A DNA stretch of 64,000 nucleotides from Ancistrus triradiatus. Its lineage: Eukaryota; Chordata; Actinopteri; Siluriformes; Loricariidae. The DNA lies in the NCBI GenBank assembly GCA_025084515.1, contig JAJAGP010001477.1, positions 1 to 64,000 of the forward strand, read 5' to 3'. The translations under genes and the position numbers were made by a program. How positions within the stretch are numbered: the stretch's first letter is position 1; every line of letters starts with the position of its first letter. The notes under the pieces are model-generated. The model ran no database searches. It had not been told where the DNA came from and saw only the letters and a list, made by a program, of their open reading frames with translations. Below, piece after piece: positions 1 through 10,128 of this stretch.

Positions 1-1
1 A

Positions 2-132
2 GAAGTTGAATCTGTTCAGCTGGACATAGATTTTGTTGGAGAAACGTTTCGTCACTCATCTAAGTGACTTCTTCAGTCTGACGAAACGTTTCTCCAACAA
101 AATCTATGTCCAGATGAACAGATTCAACTTCT
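2..132. repeat. Foldback hairpin (palindromic MITE-like repeat)
   Basis: Two arms of about 51-53 bases (2-54 and 79-132) are reverse complements with one clear mismatch. They are separated by a loop of roughly 25 bases, which itself holds GTCACT/AGTGAC. The arms run from GAAGTTGAATCTGTTC to GGAGAAACGTTTCGT. No coding capacity is present. It looks like a dispersed foldback repeat of fish genomes, but I cannot name the family. Confidence 0.75.
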
Positions 133-463
133 TGGACAAATTCACCATAGCTATAGATCTAAAATTTTGTTACATGTTTTAACCCTGCTTTTTCTTGGTC
201 AAGGCTGTGAGAACTCTGGTGCTTAACCTTAAACAGTCATCATTGCATTTGATGGCTGACCCAGCCCTAAGGCATTGATATAACTCGAAACCCAGGTTCC
301 TGCATTGGGGGGCCAGTGAATTAGATCAATGCACCAACCAAAGCACTTTTATTTGTTGTTTTATTTGGTTTATTTATTGTAGCTTTCAGCATCAATGGCT
401 ATTTATGACAGACACAGGGTAACACTGATACACAAGGTTACTTCAAAACTAGTCATGCATAGT
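133..463. other. No recognised feature
   Basis: This stretch is AT-rich single-copy-looking sequence. I see no open frame of note, no tandem repeat and no terminal repeat. Confidence 0.5.
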
Positions 464-815
464 TGTCACGTTCAGGGCAAGGAAGGACAAAGGAGACAGA
501 CGTACGCGCAAGTGACTGGGGTTTATTTACAGTGAACATCATGGATAACATAAACAGACCACACAAACTTAAACTTAGAAGACAAACAGAAACAGCTAAT
601 GACCAATAACACATTAGACAACAGGCAAATAGATATCAATAACAAAAAGAGACTATGTCAGTGAACTAAGGTACACAGACATGACAGAGAAAAGGAGACA
701 ACAGCATGGGAGACGGGAGCAAACAGACACCAAGGCAAACCAGGGAGTGAAGAAGCCAGACAAGGAAGTGAACAGGAAGACGGGTATTTACTGGAAAGGA
801 CAGCAGTTGGCGACA
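464..815 (-). repeat. LTR-like fragment, minus strand
   Basis: Read on the minus strand, the left edge gives an LTR-like end: a reversed AATAAACC signal (GGTTTATTT at about 519-527), then ...CCTGAACGTGACA. This resembles the ends of the gypsy-type LTRs at 52.9 and 55.8 kb, which finish CGTCGTAACA and CGTCGTGACA. The right boundary, placed at GGCGACA, is a guess, and no target duplication was found. It could be a solo LTR or a non-LTR repeat. Confidence 0.35.
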
Positions 816-912
816 ACCCCACCTGCTGTCGAAACAGAACAGAGAAAGGGGGAGTTTAAACTAGATTGATGCAAGCCCTCCAGCTTTGTTACAGCATTGT
901 TACAATAGTGAG

Positions 913-1080
913 ATGGGGCAAATTTACCATACCAATCAACTAACCTAATAACCTGCATGTATTTGGACTGTGGTAGGAAACTGAAACATCCAGAGTAAAC
1001 CCACGTGGATAAGGGGAGGACAAGCATACTCCACACCGGCGGAGTCCGAGTTCAGGATTGAACCGGGGCGCTGGAGCTAT
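913..1080 (+). repeat. Dispersed teleost repeat, partial copy
   Basis: It contains the conserved core CCTGCATGTATTTGGACTGT, GGAGGAAAC-like and AAACCCACG.GGA.A.GGGGAGGACA blocks, then a CGGAGTCCGAGTTCAGGATTGAACC-like stretch and GGAGCTATGAGG. The same blocks recur at 5850-6096, 14795-14955 (reversed) and 33690-33941/41095-41192. It is a common fish interspersed repeat; I cannot assign its class with certainty. Confidence 0.6.
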
Positions 1081-2268
1081 GAGGTGAGGTGAGGAATACA
1101 TTGTATTATAGAAAAATGTATCATGAATGTTAGAAATAAAAACTTTTAAATACTGATGAATTTACTCAATTATCTTTAATCAACAGTTTCATAATCAAGT
1201 TGAAAGTTTATAAAGGCAATAAGCCACTCAAGGCTCTGAGTTTCAGTGATTTTATCACTGGTAAGTGGGTTTTAGCCACACCATTGCATGCTTTGCCTAA
1301 TAACGCCCTTTAATTGTGATGAAATCACTGTAAAGCACAGTCTCTCATTGCTTATTGCTTTAATAGGCAAGCCTAAGGCAATAATGACAAGGAAAAATTC
1401 CAAAATACAAGTAGGAGAAAACTTGTGTAGATCAACACTCAATTTGGAAGCCATCCTTTATTTGGCTGGGAAAGTATTTAAAATTAAACATTAATTAAAT
1501 TGACCAAAGAGTTCAAAAGTATAATGCTGATTTTGAAAGTTAAATCCAAAAGAGACCTCAGATATATATGAAGTACAGCATATAGACCATGAGAGTTCAC
1601 ACCGTTTAATGAGTGATAGAATAACATGTGAAGTTAAGCATATGGGAAACTATGAATGTCTAATGGGGATGCAAGTACATCCAGCAGTTTAACAGAATAT
1701 TTTTAATTGTACAGCATTCTCCATACAAGCCCGGTGATGGTTGGATGGGTACAATGGCAGGACTTCAGATATCATCTCAGCATCACTTCAGAACAGGAGT
1801 GAGGGCTTGAATAAAAAAGAAACCAAATATGTATGGTATATTATAGGTATAATTCAGCATATTAGAGCTTGAGAGTCTCACTGCTTATTATAACAACATA
1901 AATAAAAAGAAGAGCCAGAAAGAAACATGGCCATGAGGGCTCTCTGAGACATCAGCATTCCACCACTCCACCATCATCAAAGCTGAGTGATCGATTGAGA
2001 GAGCTGAGACAACAATACCAACATACCAGATAACTGAGGAAAAAAACCTATAAGCTCAAACTGAATGCCTGAGTAAACAAATGCATTTTCAGTCTAGACA
2101 TTGGGAGTGTCTCTGAAACCCAAAAAGAGGCTTTGGGGCTATTTCATACTTGGGTGCTTTTTGTAAGAGAATATTCTTTTTGTAATTTTTATAATTTTGT
2201 GGATGAAAAGCAACCCGGAAACTTGTGACTGAAGAGTTGGATTGCTAGACCTTGTAGAGGTCTATCTA
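1081..2268. other. No recognised feature
   Basis: The region is AT-rich with only short open frames (for example 1272-1454 on minus and 1288-1494 on plus) that overlap on opposite strands and show no known motif. No repeat boundary was seen. Confidence 0.45.
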
Positions 2269-2482
2269 AAGTGGGGCAAAAAAGTATTTAGTCAGCCACT
2301 GATTGTGCAAGTTCTCCTACTTAGAAAGATGAGAGAGGTCTGTAATTTTCTTCATAGGTACACTTCAGCTATGAGAAACAAAATGAGAAAGAAATCCAGG
2401 TAATCACATTGTAGGATTTCTAAAGAATTTAATTGTAAATTATGGTAGAAAATAAGTATTTGGTCAATAACAAAAGTTCAAC

Positions 2483-4073
2483 TCAATACTTTGTAACATA
2501 ACCTTAGTTGGTTATGACAGAGGTAAAACGTTTCCTGTAAGCCTTCACCAGGTTTGCACACACTGTAGCTGGTATTTTGGCCCATTCCTCAATGCAGATC
2601 TCCTCTAGAGCAGTGATGTTTTGGACATGTCGCTGGGCAACACGAACTTTCAACTCCCTCCGCAAATTTTCTATGGGGTTGAGATCTGGAGACTGGCTAG
2701 GCCACTCCAGGGCCTTGAAATGCTATGTACGGAGCCACTCCTTCACTGCCCGAGTGGTGTGCAGCAGCTCGTCTGGTTTTCAATCTTCCCAAGTATTCTC
2801 ATGTCACCCCACTGCTGCGCTCACTTCACTGGCTCCATGTAGCTGCCCGCATCAGATACAAAACCTTGACGCTCACCTACAAAGCCAAGAATGGAACAGC
2901 GCCATCTTACCTAAAAGCTCTGATCAAACCACGTTCTGTACCTCGCACCCTCCGAGATACGAGCTTGGACTGACTGGAGCCTCCACGTAAGATTAAAGGA
3001 AGACAAGCTTCAAGACTCTTCTCTGTCCTGGCACCCAGGTGCTGGAATGAACTTCCACTGGATGTCCGTATGGCTGAGTCTCTTGCTCAGGCGACTAAAG
3101 ACTCACCTCTTCACCCAGCACTTGAGTGAATAAAACTACATATCCTCCATTAAATTAAAAATAAATAAATAAATAAAAAATACTCTACACCAGATATGAG
3201 CAGGTTGTAGTTGGATTGTGTACTTGAGCTATTGTTTACTTGTACTAATACGAGGTTCTATCTCCTAGGAAGATTACAAAGCACTTTTGTAAGTCGCTCT
3301 GGATAAGGGCGTCTGCTAAATGCTGTAAATGTAATTGTAAATGTAAATGTGTGTTTGGGATCATTGTCATGCTGGAAGACCCAGCCACGTTCCATCTTCA
3401 GTGCTCTCACTGATGGAAGGAGGTTTTGGCTTAAAATCTAATGATACATGCCGCCCCGTTCATTCTTCCCTTAACATGGATCAGTCGTCCTGTCCCCTTT
3501 GCAAAAAACAAAGCCCCAAAGCAATGATGTTGCCACCACACCCCCCCATGCTCACAGTATGTATGTGGTCAAACTCAGCATTCTTCTTTTTTCCAAAGAC
3601 GATGTGTTGAGTTTTTACCAAAAAGTTCTATTTTGGTTTCATCTGACCACATGATATTCTCCCAGACCTCTTCTGGATCATCCATATGCTCTCTGGCAAA
3701 CTTCAGACGGGCCTGGACATGTACTGGCTTAAGCAGGGAACACGTCTGGCATTGCAGGATTCCCTCTTGGGGTAGTGTGTTACTGATGGTAGCCTTTGTT
3801 ACTTTGGTCCCAGCTCTCTGCAGGTCATTCATCATCAGGTCCCTCCGTGTAGGATTTTTACTCACCGTTCTCATGATCATTTTGACCCCACGGGATGAGA
3901 TCTTGCGTGGAGCCCCAGATCAAGGGAGATCATCAATTGTTTTGTATGTCTTACAATTGCTCCCACAGTTGATTTATTCACACCAACCTGCTTGCCTATT
4001 GTAGATTCACTCTTCCCACCCTGATGCAGGTCTACAATTTTCTTCCTGGTGACAGCTTTTTGGTCTTGGCCAT
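2483..4073 (-). pseudogene. Broken Tc1 transposase (DDE family)
   Basis: Reading down the minus strand, the frame begins at an ATG at 4071-4073 and the terminal codon region is at 2483-2485. Recognisable pieces are MIMRTVSKNP with RRDL at about 3880, the first catalytic aspartate in WSDETKIELFG at about 3630, and SPDLNPIEN (the glutamate of DD34E) near 2690. Frameshifts occur between these pieces, and the LINE insertion at 2762-3349 falls inside the segment following the second aspartate. The enzyme family cuts and pastes its element into TA sites using an N-terminal paired-type DNA-binding domain and a DD34E nuclease. This copy cannot make an active protein. Family assignment is sure; exact frame joins are not. 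Confidence 0.9.
2762..3349 (+). mobile_element. 5'-truncated L2-like LINE (3' end only)
   Basis: The insert encodes the C-terminal part of a LINE reverse transcriptase (SHVTPLLRSLHW, RIRYKTLTLTYKAKNG, then after a frameshift FSVLAPRCWNELP). It ends with a 3' tail containing AGTCGCTCTGGATAAGGGCG, TCTGCTAAATGCTGTAAATG and a short TGTAAA-type repeat. This tail is typical of fish L2-type elements. It interrupts the Tc1 transposase at a GTGTG motif present on both sides, which may be part of the target duplication. Everything upstream of the C-terminal end is missing, as expected for 5' truncation. Confidence 0.85.
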
Positions 4074-4442
4074 GGTTGAGTTTGGAGTCTGACTGTTTGT
4101 GGCTGTGGACAGGTGTCTTTTATACAGATAACAAGGTCAAACAGGTGCTATTAATACAGGTAACAAGTGGAGGACAGAAGAGATTTTTTAAAGAAGAAGT
4201 TACAGGTCTGTGAGAGGCAGAAATCTTGCTTGTTTGTGGATGACCAAATACTTATTTTCCACCATGATTTACAATGAAATTCTTTAAAAATCTTACAATG
4301 TGATTTCCTGGATTTTTTTCCCTCATTTTGTCTCTCATAGTTGAAGTGTACCTATGATGAAAATTACAGACCTCTCTCATCTTTCTAAGTAAGAGAACTT
4401 GCACAATCAGTGGCTGACTAAATACTTTTTTGCCCCACTGTA

Positions 4443-5849
4443 TGTTTAAGGTCTATACCTTAAACATACCTTAAATACCTTAAACATAAAATTATTTTCT
4501 GGGCAATGACAAATTTAAGAGGCAGCCATTACAGAGCTAGAATAGGAATAAAATAATCAAGCTGCTGCATTCTGAACCAACTGGAACTATCTCTTTCCCT
4601 TTTGGTCCAGCTATTAGTACCTCTTTTTTTTTTACATTTTCAATAGGAAGATGTTACATGACATCCAGCCTTTTTGTTTTACAGCCTTTAATCGTACTGT
4701 GAACATTGGTTCAACTGATGTATATAATTAATATATAAATATAATATCATCTGCATAGCAGAATCTAATACCATGCCTACGAATAATTGCACCTAGTGTA
4801 AGCATGTACAGTGACTAAAAATCTAGAATGGTTCTTATTATAAAAATATGGAGAAAATATGCTGCTTTCGTTGCAGAGAGGGAACTTTTATACTCGGCCA
4901 AGCTATTCCAACAAGTAATATAAAATAATTATGTTGCCACTTACTGTATATGACCAAAAGTCATATACCCAAAGACACTCATTCTAATTACTGATCTCTG
5001 TTGTTTCAGCCACAGCTACTTCCCACAGATTCATAACATAAAGCCTACAGAGATGGATTTCTCAAAAGCAAATGGTGGCAGTAGAATCAGCTATAATGAA
5101 CATTTCAATGACTCTCAGTATTTTAAACAACTCAGTTTGTCTACTTTCTGCTATCCATGAAGATTGAGTACCTGACCTCAAAGTTATAATGTAGTGGGAA
5201 GCTTTCTCAGAGTAGTAGAATGGAACAGCAAAAGGAAAAAAGCTCCACACTAATACCTATGCTTGTGTATGTAATATATGGGTGTCCAAAACCTTTAGGC
5301 TACATAATGTATATTTCAAGTTCTGTGCAGCTTGTAACAAAGTATGTGTGATCAATGTGCATGGCTGCAAATTCTTTTCGTAATTGTCTTAACTTTGAAG
5401 TAATGCAGAACATACACTGTGTTTGAGTTGTTGGTGATGCAGTTGTTCTGTCTGGCAAGTTATAATTGAACACAACTGCAGTAGAAGTTGTATAAGCAGT
5501 TCCTATCAGATCTGAAAAAAAGTCCTTAATAAAGTGACCAGTGTTTACATGGTGTTGAACACCCCGAATGATGACAAATCTATTTCAGTGTGAAAATTGT
5601 CTACCCCCCCCCAAAATAATATCTGCACAGGGTAGTTCCTACAGTGGTTTCTTTTCACTGATGGATGAGGTAGAGGGCAAGTGAGAAATTGTATGCTTTC
5701 AAAGAAATAACTACTGAGGTGTACATATTTTATCCATTTAGGCAGGTGTAGCGCTGCATGAGGCACAGAAAGGTTGATGATTTTCAGTACTACAACGTGG
5801 CAAATGATTCAAATCTGTAACATTTGATGCTTTCAATACTGTATATAGC
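4443..5849. other. No recognised feature
   Basis: AT-rich sequence without convincing open frames. A short C-run (about 5604-5613) is the only compositional oddity. Nothing else was recognised. Confidence 0.45.
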
Positions 5850-6096
5850 AGTGCACAGGGCACAAGGTAGGAACAAACCTAGACAGGGCGCCAACCTATC
5901 GTAGGGCACATACATTCAAACACTAAGGGCACTTAACATAACACTCATGTCTTGGAATGTGGAAGGAAACCCACACAGACATGGGGAAGACATGGGAAAC
6001 ACATGGGAGTCCAGGATAGGGATCGAACCGGGATCGAACCAGGGAAGCTGGAGCTGTGAGGCAACACTGCTAACCACTGCATCATCGTGCCGCCCA
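5850..6096 (+). repeat. Dispersed teleost repeat, nearly complete 3' half
   Basis: It carries AGGGCGCCAACCTATCGTAG, the GGAATGTGGAAGGAAACCC and ACACAGACATGGGGAAGACA blocks, GGATCGAACC and the terminal GTGAGGCAACACTGCTAACC...GTGCCGCCC. It is the same family as the copy at 33690. GGGATCGAACC is repeated in tandem, a local duplication. Confidence 0.7.
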
Positions 6097-6179
6097 GTGA
6101 ATCAAATTCCGCATGCTAATCTGACTCAACAGGAGACACACGCAAACCAGCTTGCTCAAGCAGTGAGAAGGCAGTAACT

Positions 6180-7236
6180 AGCATGGCAACACCAGAAATG
6201 AAAGATGTTCTCTCACACCTGCTACTTGGTTAAAAAACTGCTCAAGGAGTGAAGTGTGGACATATTTTGCCAGCTCTTTTGATGAAGACGGACAGCAAAC
6301 AGACACATCAAAACCAGTATGCAAAAGGTGTTATAAATCCCTCCACTGCTAAACAGGTAACATTAGCAACTTGCCTTAGCATTTGCCTGACAAGCACCCT
6401 TACCTCTACAAGGAGCTGAAAAGTTGACAGGTTAACGACGTTGAAGGCTACATTGGGGAGCTTTTTTAAGTGATTAGTGATGTTCTATTGAGAGGTTTTG
6501 TGTTGGGGATAAGCTACTTACTCGTATTGCCATGTGAACTCATGATGATGCTAGACATGTTTGCGTTTCCATCGCTAGCAGACTATTTAGCACTTAGCCT
6601 ACTTAATTGTTAAATTTAATGTGGGATCATTTTAAATGGTGAAGTATTAATGTTTAAAATGGAGCAAAGAGTGTAAAGCTTAACCTCAAATTCTGAACGT
6701 TCTTCCCCTTCTTTATGATCCTTACACAGAACTCAACCTCCACCACTTCCACCAGTTCATCCAGTAAGGCTACCATTATATCTGTGCTAAACATACACAC
6801 AAAATATGGGAAAGACTCCAAAGAAGCCCAAAGAGAATGAAACTCACAGAAGACTACATAACCAGTCTGGTTTTCCTGGCAAAGGAACTGCCAACCATTG
6901 TAATTTCAGAAAAAGAAAAAGGCCATTCTTTAAATATTTAGTTTATTATATGGTCATTTTACTTGCTTTATTTAACAAATATGTTAAGTCTTTATATAAC
7001 AGCTGAATAATTTTTATATAACAGTAGAACAGTTAAAAATATAAATCAGATCTTTTCAATCTGATTTGACTTCAATCCTATAAATATTTAACATTCAGAC
7101 AACGGAAAATGACTTTATTTTTGTGGGTTTATTTGTTTATTTTTTCGGCCAAAGTATTGTTTTGGCATTGAGAATCATGATATTAAATTAGGTATCAGTA
7201 TCAAAGTCCAAATTCTGGTATAGTGACAGCCCTAGA
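6180..7236 (+). mobile_element. hAT-like transposon remnant
   Basis: The left part encodes a BED-type zinc finger (see the next entry), the DNA-binding module of hAT transposases. The right edge near 7220-7236 ends TATAGTGACAGCCCTAG, the form of a hAT terminal repeat (CTAGGGCTGTCA read inward). The left terminal repeat was not found, and the catalytic domain is absent, so the boundaries are approximate. It may instead be a composite of two unrelated remnants. Confidence 0.45.
6186..6424 (+). pseudogene. BED zinc-finger fragment (hAT/ZBED type)
   Basis: In one frame the sequence reads KLLKEWSVWTYFASSFDEDG, then KPVCKRCYKSLH and, after further residues, SNLP-stop-HLPDKHPYLYKELK. The aromatic WTYF, the CxxC pair (CKRC) and the HxxxxH pair (HLPDKH) are the signature of a BED finger, which binds DNA in hAT transposases and in host ZBED proteins derived from them. 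There is a TAG between the two halves and a frame change earlier, and no catalytic domain follows, so this is a dead fragment. No splice sites point to a host exon. Confidence is good for the domain and moderate for its origin. Confidence 0.6.
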
Positions 7237-7812
7237 CAAGTGTTGATATAAAAGCAACATGAAATTACAAAACAAAACCACCAGTACACTGTATATTCTT
7301 TTAAAGACAATAAAGCACTAAATATTTAAAATGCATTTTTACTTTAATGTGGTCATAAAATAAGTGGGGCAATATCTTTGAAAGAAAATATTATTTTAAT
7401 TTAATATTTTATGTATTTCTCAAATATGATTTTGATGCCTTTTTTTTTCTTTTAATTTTTACTGATTTTTTTTTACTACCCCATTCTACCATAACTGGGT
7501 CTAAAATGACCTGCATGCATTCCTGATATAATTTTATGGGAACTTGATTCTTATCAAATTTTGCAGTAAGGAATGTATTTGATGTGAACCACACAGACTA
7601 CATCAGAAGTGTCACCCCTCAGAAAGATTATATTACATAGTAAAATCTGATACATGTAAGTATTTAATGTTTTTGCTTTGGGAAATTTCAGATGTCAGCA
7701 GGTTGATTAAAAAAACAGGCCTATTAAAAAATGTCTGACCAGGTTCCAAAGATCGAAAAGTCAGCAGTAGGTTTGGTAAATGCAAAAGGAAGTACACAGC
7801 TGTGTGCATATA
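7237..7812. other. No recognised feature
   Basis: AT-rich sequence with several poly-T runs (about 7440-7475). No coding signal was seen. Confidence 0.45.
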
Positions 7813-7995
7813 CAGTGGTGCTTGAAAGTTTATGAACCATTTAGAATTTTCTATATTTCTGCATAAATATGATCTAAAACATCATCAGATTTTCACACAA
7901 GTCTTAAAAGTAGATAAAGAGAACCCAGTTAAACAAATGGGACAAAAATATTTTACTTGGTCATTTATTTATTGAGGAAAATGATCCAATATAAC

Positions 7996-8187
7996 ATATT
8001 GGACTATGGTACTGGAGTATGGACCAGAAGGTCCAGGATTTAAATCCCACTTCTGCCTAGTTGCCACTGTTGGGTCCTTGAGCAAGACCATTAACACACA
8101 ATTGTTTGGATTGTAATATTGTATCAATTATAAGTCGCTCTGGATAAGGGTGTCTACTAAATTCAGTAAATGTAAATGTATTAGTGA
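7996..8187 (+). repeat. tRNA-type SINE with L2-like tail
   Basis: The element contains a degenerate B-box-like block (CCAGGATTTAAATCCCA), a conserved body (GCCACTGTTGGGTCCTTGAG, CAAGACCATTAACAC) and an L2-type 3' tail (AGTCGCTCTGGATAAGGGTG, TAAATGTAAATGTA). The tail matches that of the LINE fragment ending at 3349, the usual relation between a SINE and the LINE that mobilises it. It lies inside the left arm of Tc1 copy A, so it inserted later. Confidence 0.7.
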
Positions 8188-8591
8188 GTGGCAAAAATAT
8201 GTGAAACTCTAGGGTTAGCAGTTAATTTGAAGGTGATATCAGAGTCAGGTGTTTGTAATCACTGGGATGACAATCGGGTGTGAGTGGGCACCCTGTTTTA
8301 TTTGAAAAACAGGGATCTATCAAAGTCTGCTCTTCAAAACACATATTTGTAGAACTGTATCATGGCATGAACAAAGAAGATTTTTGAGGTCTTCAGAAAA
8401 AGAGTTATTGATGCTCATCAGGCTGGAAAAAGTTACAAAACCATCTCTAAAGAGTTTGACTCCACCAATCCACAGTCAGACAGATTGTGTACAAATGGAG
8501 GAAATTCAAGACCATTGTTACCATCCCCAGGAGTGGTCAACCAACAAAGATCACTCCAAGAGCAAGGCGTGTGTAGCAAAACTAAGACTAC

Positions 8592-8873
8592 TGTCACGCC
8601 CGCTTCCAGCGCCGCTCCACCCGCTCGTACCTTGCCTCGCTCCGCCTCACCGTCCTACTGATCACCTGCACCTGTTTCACGTTCCGGACTACTTCCATCA
8701 CCTTATATAAACACTACGCACCCACAATCACTCGCTACACGACATGGTTCCAAACCCTAGTCACCTAGCTCCCGTATCGACCTGCCTTCCTGTCTGCGTC
8801 TTTCAAGCATATGCGAATAAACCTGCCTTACTCCCCAACGTCCTGCATTGCCTCCTCACTCTCACGCGTTACA
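8592..8873 (+). repeat. Solo LTR-like sequence (gypsy type)
   Basis: The 282-base block begins TGTCACGCCC and ends CACGCGTTACA, with a TATA-like CTTATATAAACAC in the middle and a GAATAAACCTGCC polyadenylation-like signal near the end, followed by CCTGCATTGCCTCC. That order is the normal LTR layout. The five bases before (ACTAC) and after (ACAAC) agree at four positions, as an old target duplication would. No internal region or partner LTR adjoins it. Confidence 0.6.
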
Positions 8874-10086
8874 ACAACGACACTTTAATTTGGATTAAAA
8901 TTTTAATTAAATTTATTAATTAAATATATATTAATTCATTAAGAAATACGAGGCAACCACCAATCGATTAATGTAAGTAAAATAATTCACTGGCCGATCT
9001 GGAAACCAGGAAAAAGAAACAACAAACTTGATCAGTCTAGTTCTGAATAGTGAATTCCAAGTAGTTTTCTCGACCCTCTGAATGAATGAGCTCTCAAACC
9101 AGGCGGCAAATTCAAAAGGTTTATAAACAAGTTTTTTAACAATAAAAAAGGCAATACCAACAGATTATCTAATGTAATAACGAGTGTATCACAGAGTTAA
9201 AATCATAAAATGACGACGAACATGTATATATCACAGTATGGAGAACAGGGAATAATGGCAAGCGTACACCTTGCAGTAGTAAAATCGGAAACCAAGATGA
9301 CTCTAGGTAACTTATCGGTCACGCAATAATTACTAACGTTGCAATGCTACTGGTAACCTTAATTACGTTGAGTGTGGATAGTATGTTAAGTTACTTAGGC
9401 GTGAATAAGTCTATGTTGAAGCGTGGTTTAAAGATTTAACAAATTAAGACCCGAGCATCAGGGAACCCAGAAAAGCCATAAATGGTACTCGCCTGGAAGG
9501 TCACTCGAGTGATTCGGGGCATTCCACCCTGGCCCAGCCGTCCAAAGGTACGATATTGGGGAGCTTTAGCGTCCGTCTGGCACACCGTAACTCTGACCCG
9601 GCTTCTTCAGCGGCTTAGTTCTTTGGGTTCTTGCCGACGGTTTGACCACGTTGACTTGGTGACTTAAAATGGCGTCCTTCCCGATTTAGGCTGAGGGCTT
9701 CACGCGTACTCGGCGTCTTGCATGCGTACAACTCAGGATTTATCTTGGCCACAGATAAAGGTGGAGTTGGCGCCTTTCTAACACCACGAGCTTCAACAAA
9801 AACTTGAAAAACTTGGATGGTACAAAAAATGGTCGAGCTAAGAGTCTGGTTGGTCTTTTAACTATCTTCTAGTTCAGCGATACCGAACTACTGTAGACTG
9901 CGGTATACAGGAAACTTTAAAGTAAATGCGAAAACTTGGGTAAAATAAATAATCAAAAACGTTACAAAAAGGAAAAACATAAAGAACATAAAGACACAAG
10001 ACTTGAAGACGAAACTTGAAGCTAGCTTACTACGTGGTCGTCCCGCGTTGCTTTTTAAATGTTCCAGCTCGGGGGGCGGCTGGAGG

Positions 10087-10128
10087 CTCATTGGCTAAGT
10101 AAGGAGTTGCCCTTACTTAGCCAATGAG
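10087..10128. repeat. Perfect 18-bp inverted repeat with 6-base loop
   Basis: CTCATTGGCTAAGTAAGG at 10087-10104 is followed by the loop AGTTGC and the exact complement at 10111-10128. It lies in the unexplained insert. Its role is unknown; it could be the junction of two inverted termini. Confidence 0.85.

Larger units (their letters stand above)
2269..4440 (-). mobile_element. Tc1/mariner transposon (GTGGGGCAAAAAAGTATTT family), interrupted
   Basis: Terminal inverted repeats are visible: the left end starts GTGGGGCAAAAAAGTATTTA and the right end finishes TTTTTGCCCCACTG followed by TA at 4441-4442. Inner repeats also match, for example the GAGAGAGGTCTGTAATTTTC block on the left against its complement on the right. 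The transposase lies on the minus strand. The element is split by an L2-like LINE fragment at about 2762-3349. A second copy of this family is at 42556-43934. Confidence 0.92.

Noticed and set aside
9482..9667. Possible tRNA-like or coding block in the unknown insert
   Set aside because: No A and B box spacing or cloverleaf could be made, and the frame has no recognised motif.
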